5,014 nt of DNA. It comes from Bacillota bacterium (GTDB lineage: Bacteria > Bacillota > Sulfobacillia > Symbiobacteriales > Symbiobacteriaceae). The position numbers were made by a program, and so were the translations under genes. Below are positions 1 through 4,785 of the stretch, one piece after another; position 1 is the stretch's first letter; each line of letters starts with the position of its first letter. The DNA is taken from contig JAQBPS010000035.1 in the NCBI GenBank assembly GCA_028287415.1, forward strand, positions 1 through 5,014. The letters are read 5' to 3'. The notes beneath the pieces were generated by a model, which saw only the letters and a list, made by a program, of their open reading frames with translations, searched no databases and was not told where the DNA came from.

Positions 1-36
1 CATCACGGCCATCAGGTATGCCAATTGAGCCTTCAT
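1..36 (-). CDS. 5' end of a further tad-operon gene (partial, unidentified)
   Basis: Only the first 12 codons are inside the window, reading MKAQLAYLMAVM. An ATG lies on the minus strand at 36-34 and the frame is open to the window edge. A strong Shine-Dalgarno, GGGGAGGG at 51-44, sits 8 nt before the ATG, and the gene begins 21 nt after the tadC stop, so it is almost certainly co-transcribed. The one lysine followed by a hydrophobic run suits a membrane-anchored or secreted small protein. In tad operons the genes after tadC usually encode Flp pilin or TadE/TadF pseudopilins, so one of these is a reasonable guess from position. Nothing in 12 residues proves it. The SD-to-ATG stretch resembles that of tadC, as both end in GCCGGATG. 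Confidence 0.6.
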   Translation of the reverse strand, partial: MKAQLAYLMAVM

Positions 37-57
37 CCGGCAACCCTCCCCTTTTGC

Positions 58-888
58 TTACGGAACCACTTGTCCCCCCATGAGCGAGACCCACTGCCCC
101 ACCACCGGGAGGGCCAAGAGAATCAACCCGTTCGCCAGGAGCACCGCTGTGACCGCTGCCATGGTGACTGCACCGGCGCGGATGCGCTGGCGAGCTGCCT
201 CCTGCTGCAGGACCCGGGAGTGGCGCTCCTCGTCCCGGAGCGCATCCGCCAGGCTGATGCCCACCTTCTGCTGAAGCACGAGGTTGTCGGTGAAGTTCTT
301 GATCTCCTTGTGTCCGGCCCGCTCCGCGAAGCGCTGGAGGGCGGACGGCAGCGGGCTGAGTTTGAGGTCGGCGACCAGCTGGACAAGCTCAGTGCGCAGC
401 GGCTCACGGACGACGGGGACCGATGTGCTGAACGCCTTCTGCGTGGAGGCGCCCGCATCCAGCATCAGCACGAGGTGGGAGACGAGATCGCCGTAGGCCC
501 GGGTGATCGCCTGCTGTCGCTGCCATACCACGGCATTGAGCCACCCGCGGGGCAGCAGCCAGATCACCGGCGGAGCGATGAGCAGTACCTTCAAGTTAGG
601 CATGTGCTTGCCAATGAGGGCCTCCGTCAATATCGCCACAAACAGCCCTGCGGCCGGCACGGTCTGTAGCACCAGGAACTGCTCCGGGGTCAGGCGGCGT
701 GTCACGGGAATCAGCCGCAGTTGCTGCGCCAGGGGGGAGGGCTCCTCGGTCGGGGCGCCCACTGCTGCGGCCGTTTTCGTGCTGAGGCTGCGGAGCATGT
801 GGGCGTATGAAGACCGGGGGAAGGTCAGCAGTACGTAGAGCGCCAGGGCGACTGTCAGTGCCAGCAGGGTGCCGAAGATGAGGTCCAT
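58..888 (-). CDS. tadC: TadC-like Tad pilus inner-membrane platform protein (type II secretion F domain)
   Basis: A 276-residue integral membrane protein of the GspF/T2SSF family, the second platform subunit of Tad pilus assembly. It is expected to pair with TadB and couple the CpaF ATPase to pilin polymerisation. A hydrophobic N-terminal helix (about 3-22) is followed by a basic cytoplasmic stretch, two hydrophobic segments (about 75-92 and 100-113), the conserved cytoplasmic helical domain (about 128-238), and a long C-terminal hydrophobic region (about 240-268). The domain has the family pattern of a helix with LVSHLVLMLDAGAS (136-149), then EPLRTEL (162-168), SALQRFAERAG (182-192) and VGISLADALRDEE (209-221). 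The same EPLR-x-E and A-x-R-x-x-AER-x-G pattern occurs in the adjacent TadB, showing the two are paralogues. The ATG at 888 is supported by GAGGAGG at 904-898, 9 nt upstream and inside the last codons of tadB. Only 4 nt separate the tadB stop from this start, suggesting translational coupling. The length is usual for TadC. Confidence 0.9.
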   Translation of the reverse strand: MDLIFGTLLALTVALALYVLLTFPRSSYAHMLRSLSTKTAAAVGAPTEEPSPLAQQLRLIPVTRRLTPEQFLVLQTVPAAGLFVAILTEALIGKHMPNLKVLLIAPPVIWLLPRGWLNAVVWQRQQAITRAYGDLVSHLVLMLDAGASTQKAFSTSVPVVREPLRTELVQLVADLKLSPLPSALQRFAERAGHKEIKNFTDNLVLQQKVGISLADALRDEERHSRVLQQEAARQRIRAGAVTMAAVTAVLLANGLILLALPVVGQWVSLMGGQVVP

Positions 889-892
889 CCGG

Positions 893-1801
893 CTAGCCCT
901 CCTCTACCGAGAACATGGTCGGCAGGATGACGATGCCGAGCCCCGAGAGGAAGACCCACAGGAGCAGCCCCCCGGCAATCGGGCCCTGGAATGACGGCAG
1001 GCTGCCGGGATCCCGCATCAGCCAGTAGGGGAGCGGCAGCAGCGAGCCCAGGTAGAAGACCCATGTGAGCCAGCTGTAACCTTTCATCTGCGTCTGTTCC
1101 TCGGCGCGTAACTCCTCGGTGTGCCGGTAGCGGGACAGGAGCCGGAAGAGCGCCTCACCGAAATTGGCGCCGCTCTGCACGCTGAGGTCAACCAGCTCGG
1201 ACAACTGCATGATGTAGGGGTCCCGGCCGAGGCGCTCTGCGACATCCCGGATGGCGTCGCTCAGGCCCATGCCCGCCTCGTAGTCCTGGAGGGCACGGGT
1301 AAACTCGCTGCGCAGGGGCTCATCCATGGCGGGTACCGCATCCTGTAGCGCAAGGTACGGATGCGTCCGCACGTCTGCCACTTTGGTCAGCTGGACGAGG
1401 ATCGGGCCGAGGGTTTTCATCACCCGCAGCCGCAGGCCGGCGGCACGCCGTCTGACCAGGGTGATCGGGAGGAGTGCGAAGGTAACGAACAGGCAGATGC
1501 TGAGAACCGGGTTTGCCAGCATGGCGACCAGTCGTGCACCCAGGATGCCGCACCATAGCGAGCTGAACAGAAACAGCCACGGATTGATGGCGAGATGCGC
1601 CCGGGCGAGCGACAGCTCTAGGCGCCGGACTGGGCCTGCCAGCACCGGCGGCGTGTCAGGGACACGGTCCGACAGCCAGTGGCTCACCCGTGCGGTTGCC
1701 GCATTCACCTTGTTGCTGTGACGGATCGCCAGCCAGTAAGCGAGGCTACTCAGCCCCGTTGCCACCAGCATCGCCACCAGCTGCGCTACTGCCTGCAACA
1801 T
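893..1801 (-). CDS. tadB: TadB-like Tad pilus inner-membrane platform protein (type II secretion F domain)
   Basis: A 302-residue GspF/T2SSF membrane protein, the TadB subunit of the pilus platform that the CpaF ATPase acts on. Hydrophobic segments lie at about 4-25, 73-93 and 96-116. The cytoplasmic F domain covers about 130-240, including LVQLTKVADVRTHPYLALQD (135-154), EPLRSEFTRAL (161-171), GLSDAIRDVAERLG (179-192) and SGANFGEALFRL (210-221). Two more hydrophobic segments follow at about 242-262 and 274-294. The frame is open for 36 codons further upstream, to 1909, but that extension lies wholly within cpaF, is Arg/Ser-rich and does not look like a TadB N-terminus. I chose the ATG at 1801 because GGGGGG at 1816-1811 lies 9 nt before it. 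The TTG at 1804 is an alternative. The chosen start overlaps the 3' end of cpaF by 56 nt, and tadC follows after 4 nt. The length matches ordinary TadB proteins. Confidence 0.9.
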   Translation of the reverse strand: MLQAVAQLVAMLVATGLSSLAYWLAIRHSNKVNAATARVSHWLSDRVPDTPPVLAGPVRRLELSLARAHLAINPWLFLFSSLWCGILGARLVAMLANPVLSICLFVTFALLPITLVRRRAAGLRLRVMKTLGPILVQLTKVADVRTHPYLALQDAVPAMDEPLRSEFTRALQDYEAGMGLSDAIRDVAERLGRDPYIMQLSELVDLSVQSGANFGEALFRLLSRYRHTEELRAEEQTQMKGYSWLTWVFYLGSLLPLPYWLMRDPGSLPSFQGPIAGGLLLWVFLSGLGIVILPTMFSVEEG

Positions 1802-3131
1802 CAACGAACACCCCCCATCTCGCCAGCTTGCGCTTGAAGCGTTCGCTGGGCGGATGGACCGGGACGAACCGGCCCAGCACTTTTTCCGGGGTGACCAGGT
1901 CGGGCTCAAACCGGTAGAGGTGGCGGAGGACCGGCGACCCGTCCCGGAACCCCTCGATCTCAGACAGGTGGGTCAGGCGGCGGGAGCCATCGGCCATGCG
2001 CTCGACATATGCGACCAGGTCGACCGCCTCGGTCAGGTATTTCAGGACCTCATCGTTCTGGATGGTGAGGCGGGCCTGGAGAATCGCCAGGGCGAGGCGG
2101 TCGAACAGGCGCTCCGGGCTTTCGGCGTGCACGGTGCTGGCGCCGGGGTGGCCGGTGGCCATCGCCATCAGTAGCTGGAGGCTTTCCGGGCCGCGCACCT
2201 CACCGACGATGATGTAGTCAGGGCGGCGGTGCAGGGCGTGGATCAGCAGCTGCTCCATATCGATGACGTGTTTGTCGTCCTTGCCGCCATGGCGGCATTC
2301 CATGTTCAGCACGTGCGGGTGGTAGCGCTCCAGGCCGAGCTCGGCGGTGCTCTCCAGTACCAGTAAGCGGGCCTCACGCGGGAAGTACTGGCCGAGGTAG
2401 CGCAGGAGCGTACTCTTGCCGGTGCCGGTCGGGCCGGCGACGAGCAGGTTCGCCCGGCCACGGGCGGCCAGTTGCAGCAGGGTGAGCATCTCGGCGCTGG
2501 CAAAGTCGCTCTTCAGGTAGGACTCTGTCGAGAGGTTCTCGATGGACGGTTTGCGGACGTTCAGCGTGCAGAAGGGGGTGACCGGCGGGACGGAGGCGGC
2601 CACCCGGACGTTCCCTTCGAGGCGCCCGGTTGCGAGCGGGGAGGCGGCTGAGAGCTCAATGCCGAGCGGCCCCAGCACGCGCTGGGCGACGTAGAAAACG
2701 TGGGTGTCGTCCCGGAACTGGACCTCCGGCATGCGTTCCAACTTGCCGTGACGCTCAATCCAGACATCGTCCCAGCGGTTGACGATGATCTCGGACAGCT
2801 CCGACTGCTCGAGCAGCGCCTGGAGGGGGCCCAACCCTGCCACGTGATCGTAGATGCGCTCCACGAGTTTGGCGTGGGTGTACCCGGGGACGGCTGCATC
2901 CCGGCGCTCGAGCAGGTAGCCTTCGATGCGGCCCTGAATCTCCCGCCGGCTCTGCGGGGTGAGGTTCGCCTCCTGGAGCAGCTGGGGGAAGTTCTCACGC
3001 AGGTACTGCTGCACACGGCTGGTGATGCGCTTCAGGGCGGGGTCGTCCCAGGGGTTTCGCTGCTGGTCCGGGGCGGAGACGGCCGCCTGTCTGCGGCGCT
3101 CGATCCGCTCCTGAAGGATGATGGTGGGCAT
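1746..3131 (-). CDS. cpaF: CpaF/TadA family secretion ATPase of the Tad pilus
   Basis: A 461-residue cytoplasmic hexameric type II/IV secretion ATPase (GspE/VirB11 superfamily, CpaF/TadA branch), which powers Tad pilus assembly. The N-terminal part (1-100) is helical and charged. The CpaF N-domain signature follows at 112-133 (LSEIIVNRWDDVWIERHGKL and on), then a linker with SPLATGRLEGNVRVAAS (164-180). The ATPase core is complete: Walker A GPTGTGKST (233-241), Asp box LLVLESTAEL (256-265), Walker B DYIIVGEVRG (305-314) with catalytic Glu311, and His box TGHPGASTVHAESPERL (326-342). All key residues are present, so the enzyme should be active. The ATG at 3131 is supported by GGGGAGGG at 3147-3140, 9 nt upstream, and begins 3 nt after the tadZ stop. 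The last 18 or so residues form a Gly/Ala tail that overlaps the beginning of tadB in another frame. The order cpaF-tadB-tadC is the hallmark of tad loci. The closely related VirB11 and GspE families are less likely given these neighbours. Confidence 0.95.
   Translation of the reverse strand: MPTIILQERIERRRQAAVSAPDQQRNPWDDPALKRITSRVQQYLRENFPQLLQEANLTPQSRREIQGRIEGYLLERRDAAVPGYTHAKLVERIYDHVAGLGPLQALLEQSELSEIIVNRWDDVWIERHGKLERMPEVQFRDDTHVFYVAQRVLGPLGIELSAASPLATGRLEGNVRVAASVPPVTPFCTLNVRKPSIENLSTESYLKSDFASAEMLTLLQLAARGRANLLVAGPTGTGKSTLLRYLGQYFPREARLLVLESTAELGLERYHPHVLNMECRHGGKDDKHVIDMEQLLIHALHRRPDYIIVGEVRGPESLQLLMAMATGHPGASTVHAESPERLFDRLALAILQARLTIQNDEVLKYLTEAVDLVAYVERMADGSRRLTHLSEIEGFRDGSPVLRHLYRFEPDLVTPEKVLGRFVPVHPPSERFKRKLARWGVFVDVAGSSAAGGDAGGNGAE
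1811..1816 (-). promoter_or_regulatory. Shine-Dalgarno of tadB within cpaF
   Basis: GGGGGG on the minus strand lies inside the cpaF coding region, 9 nt before the ATG at 1801 (6 nt before an in-frame TTG at 1804). It fixes the tadB start within the cpaF 3' end and excludes the longer open frame reaching 1909. Confidence 0.65.
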
Positions 3132-3134
3132 GGG

Positions 3135-3947
3135 TCAGGCCCTCCCCTTGGCGGCCAGGCTGGCGGCGGCGGCTGCTGCTGCGGCGGCTGCCCGGCCGAC
3201 CGGCAGCGCGGGATCCAGCAGCCTGGCCACGCTGTCGATGCCCTTGCGGAAGGCGACGAGTTCGGCTTGATTGCCGTCAGTGAGAACCGGAATTCCGCCG
3301 GACTCGGTGATCTGCGCCAGGGCCCCGCAGTAGGGCACTTCGGCCCGCACCGGCAGGCTGAACTCGAACTCAATCTGGCGGGCAGTGGCGGGGCCCGGGC
3401 GGTTGAGGATCAGTTCGCCCTGGAGATGGGAGAGGCCCAGCTCATCCAGCTGCGTCAGGTAGCGGCGCAGGTGGAAGCGGTCGGCGACATGGCCCGAGAC
3501 GATCCACATTGCCTGGTCGGCCATTTCTAAGGTCACGTATGTAGGGGTGTAGTCGATGGGGGAGGGCAGATCGACCAGGATCAGGTCGAACATGTCCTGG
3601 AGCAGGGATAGCAGCAGTTCCACATGCTCTGCGTGGATCTGGGAGAGGGCGAGCGGGCGGTAGAGGCCGCCGAGCACCTGGAGGTTGGGCACGCCGGGCA
3701 CGGGGAGCAGCACCGCCGACAGGGCCTCCTGGGTGAGGTTTCGGGCGGCGAGCATGGGCAGGATTGTCGAAAGGCAGCTGCTCTGCGGCACCCGTTCCCG
3801 GAACAGGCCCAGGAGCAAGGCGACGTCGGGCGCTGTCAGGTTGAGGTCGACGACCACCACCCGCTGTGTGCTGCGCAGGGCCAGCAGGGTGCCCGTATTG
3901 GCGACGATTGTCGATACCCCGGCGCTGCCGGGGGACCAGAAGGCCAC
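3135..3947 (-). CDS. tadZ: TadZ/CpaE-like MinD/ParA-fold localisation protein with degenerate Walker A
   Basis: A 270-residue protein (from GTG at 3947) with the MinD/ParA/CpaE fold, expected to position the Tad machine at the membrane or pole. Seen in order: a P-loop-like SPGSAGVST (5-13), the A' strand and box VVVVDLNLTAPDVALLLG (30-47, Asp34), the Walker B-like strand FDLILVDLPSP (120-130, Asp126), MWIVSGHVADRFHLRRYL (147-164) and GELILNRPG (177-185), the usual position of the base-contacting Asn. The Walker A lysines of the KGGxGK[ST]T motif are both missing: the catalytic position is Val11 and the signature one is Ser or Pro. TadZ proteins are known for atypical Walker A boxes, which supports TadZ over an active ParA. 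The C-terminus ends in ten alanines (253-262). The start is uncertain. The GTG at 3947 is 23 nt from the SD, whereas an in-frame ATC at 3962 is 8 nt from it and gives MKSKIVAFWSP, a more complete first strand (275 aa). The gene sits between cpaB and cpaF, as tadZ often does. Confidence 0.88.
   Translation of the reverse strand: MAFWSPGSAGVSTIVANTGTLLALRSTQRVVVVDLNLTAPDVALLLGLFRERVPQSSCLSTILPMLAARNLTQEALSAVLLPVPGVPNLQVLGGLYRPLALSQIHAEHVELLLSLLQDMFDLILVDLPSPIDYTPTYVTLEMADQAMWIVSGHVADRFHLRRYLTQLDELGLSHLQGELILNRPGPATARQIEFEFSLPVRAEVPYCGALAQITESGGIPVLTDGNQAELVAFRKGIDSVARLLDPALPVGRAAAAAAAAAASLAAKGRA
3162..3191 (-). repeat. Ala-coding GCN trinucleotide tract in tadZ 3' end
   Basis: Ten consecutive alanine codons (GCA and GCC only, in short blocks) encode residues 253-262 of the TadZ-like protein. 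The tract follows the last structured helix and precedes SLAAKGRA. It is an imperfect triplet repeat, so slippage would change the length in frame without disrupting the protein. It is most likely a flexible or dispensable tail. Confidence 0.7.
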
Positions 3948-3965
3948 GATCTTACTTTTGATGGC

Positions 3966-4646
3966 TCATCCCTCCCCTGCTGACTCCCGATAGAAGTAGA
4001 CCGCCGCTTTGGATTCCACAGCTGCGACCAGTTTCAGGGCCTGGGCTTCGGTCAGGTCGAGGATCACGGTGGCGGGGAGGCCGCTGCCGGGTGTGGTGGG
4101 CATGCCCAGCGGCGCAGCCTGCTGTGGTTTTGTTTTATCGTCGGCGGGGGCGGCGGACTGGCCGGAGGAGTTGCGGACATCGACGACCCGCACATTGCGG
4201 AAGAGGACGGTCGCCTGGGGGTCCGTGGGGGCATTCTTGTCCTTGGTGTCGGGCTTCGGCACGATCATGATGGTTACCTTATCGCCGGGACGCATCTTGC
4301 CGCCGAGGGCGTACTGGCCGTTGACTGGGATGGCCAGGAGGCCGTCGCTGATGGTGTCTTTGGCCACCGGAGCGGCAGCCTGGAGGCGGCGGTGGGTGAG
4401 GGTTTCGCCCCGGAGAATCGGGACGGAGACCCATTTGCCAACGGCCGACTCCCAGGCGACGGGGTCCGGGGGGAGTGCGGCGCTGGGGATCTGCATGCGG
4501 GTGAGCTGCTCGGCGGTGATCTGGGTGCCGGCGGGGAGATCGGCGCTGGCGACGATCACTTCCACTTCAGGGAAGACCCTTCGCCAGGCGAGGGTCGCCA
4601 GGAGCGCTGTGACCACGAAACAGACGGCGGCGATGACCAGCGGCAT
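3966..4646 (-). CDS. cpaB: CpaB/RcpC-like SAF-domain Tad pilus assembly protein
   Basis: A 226-residue membrane-anchored accessory protein of Tad pilus assembly (Flp pilus assembly CpaB/RcpC family). A single hydrophobic helix (about 2-20) is followed by a SAF domain (about 28-90) with the typical start VEVIVASADLPAGTQITAEQ (28-47) and IPSAALP, VGKWVSVPILRGETLTHRRL (69-88). An RcpC-like domain follows (about 97-225): LLAIPVNGQYALGGKMRPGDKV (103-124), RNVRVVDVRN (150-159), a Pro/Lys/Gln-rich low-complexity insert (160-190), and a closing VILDLTEAQALKLVAAVE (194-211). The SAF domain probably lies outside the cytoplasmic membrane. The nearest standard start is ATG 4646, but it is 22 nt from the only strong SD (GGGGGG, 4674-4669). 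An in-frame CTG at 4661 is 7 nt from that SD and adds the basic residues of MRSAR before the helix, which suits an N-in anchor. This is the first gene of the operon, and its TGA is embedded in the tadZ SD region. The family assignment is firm; the start is not. Confidence 0.88.
   Translation of the reverse strand: MPLVIAAVCFVVTALLATLAWRRVFPEVEVIVASADLPAGTQITAEQLTRMQIPSAALPPDPVAWESAVGKWVSVPILRGETLTHRRLQAAAPVAKDTISDGLLAIPVNGQYALGGKMRPGDKVTIMIVPKPDTKDKNAPTDPQATVLFRNVRVVDVRNSSGQSAAPADDKTKPQQAAPLGMPTTPGSGLPATVILDLTEAQALKLVAAVESKAAVYFYRESAGEG
3970..3977 (-). promoter_or_regulatory. Shine-Dalgarno of tadZ, pointing to an ATC start at 3962
   Basis: GGGGAGGG overlaps the last codons of cpaB, immediately before its TGA. 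It is 8 nt (from GGAGG) before the in-frame codon ATC at 3962-3960, and 23 nt before the GTG at 3947. An ATG at 3969-3967 overlaps the cpaB stop but opens a frame ending at TAA after five codons (MSHQK), in a different frame from tadZ. Confidence 0.6.
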
Positions 4647-4668
4647 ACGAGCGCTGCGCAGATGAAAT

Positions 4669-4674
4669 CCCCCC
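4669..4674 (-). promoter_or_regulatory. Shine-Dalgarno of cpaB, pointing to a CTG start at 4661
   Basis: A GGGGGG run on the minus strand lies 7 nt before an in-frame CTG (4661-4659) and 22 nt before the first ATG (4646). All other clear SDs in this operon lie 8-9 nt from their start codon, so spacing favours CTG. The frame is closed by TGA at 4691-4689 and contains no ATG, GTG or TTG between that stop and 4646. Confidence 0.55.
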
Positions 4675-4699
4675 AGGCATTCAATACATCATCATGGAA

Positions 4700-4705
4700 T
4701 ATAAT
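4700..4705 (+). promoter_or_regulatory. Candidate -10 box for the divergent plus-strand gene
   Basis: A perfect TATAAT on the plus strand, with no good -35 at 16-18 nt upstream. If used, transcription would start near 4712 and leave a leader of about 75-110 nt before the plus-strand gene. It overlaps the region where the minus-strand operon would also begin, so the two promoters would be interleaved. The region is AT-rich, so a chance match is possible. Confidence 0.3.
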
Positions 4706-4722
4706 TACATAGATGTGCACTG

Positions 4723-4751
4723 TTTACAAGAGTGTTCTGTGAAATTTTCAA
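4723..4751 (-). promoter_or_regulatory. Candidate sigma-A type promoter of the tad operon
   Basis: On the minus strand, TTGAAA (4751-4746, five of six matches to TTGACA) is followed after 17 nt by TGTAAA (4728-4723, four of six matches to TATAAT). Transcription would start near 4716 and leave a leader of about 55 nt before the cpaB start region. The stretch is AT-rich in an otherwise GC-rich window, and no other gene lies upstream on this strand. The prediction is by eye; a second AT-rich box, TATATT at 4703-4698, lacks a well-placed -35. Confidence 0.4.
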
Positions 4752-4785
4752 GTTATTACCGATCTTTACATAGTGCGGGAGCGTT

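Larger units (their letters stand above)
4662..4785. other. AT-rich divergent intergenic region
   Basis: This is the only substantial non-coding stretch in the window. It separates the tad operon from the plus-strand gene and is clearly AT-rich against GC-rich flanks. It contains the candidate promoters noted separately, an 8-nt direct repeat TTACATAG (4705-4712 and 4766-4773), and a GTGCAC palindrome (4715-4720). I see no hairpin with a T-tract that would act as a terminator, and no tRNA or other RNA gene. Confidence 0.7.

Noticed and set aside
25..669. Plus-strand open frame (214 codons) antisense to tadC
   Set aside because: It is a frame shadow of tadC. The translation is His/Arg/Gln-rich with no domain features, and there is no sensible ribosome binding site.
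1802..1909. 36-codon N-terminal extension of tadB
   Set aside because: It lies entirely inside cpaF, and its residues are Arg/Ser/Trp-rich and unlike a TadB N-terminus. A good SD lies directly before the internal ATG at 1801.
2700..3530. Long plus-strand open frame (276 codons) antisense to cpaF and tadZ
   Set aside because: It lies wholly opposite two genes with clear family motifs. Its product is Gly/Leu/Val/Asp-rich without recognisable domains, and long antisense frames are expected in GC-rich coding DNA.
4009..4665. Plus-strand open frame (218 codons) antisense to cpaB
   Set aside because: It mirrors the SAF-domain gene, whose protein is recognisable. The antisense product is Arg/Ser/Thr-rich and shows no family pattern.
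4715..4720. GTGCAC palindrome as an operator
   Set aside because: It is only 6 bp with no extended symmetry around it, so it is too short to support a binding site.
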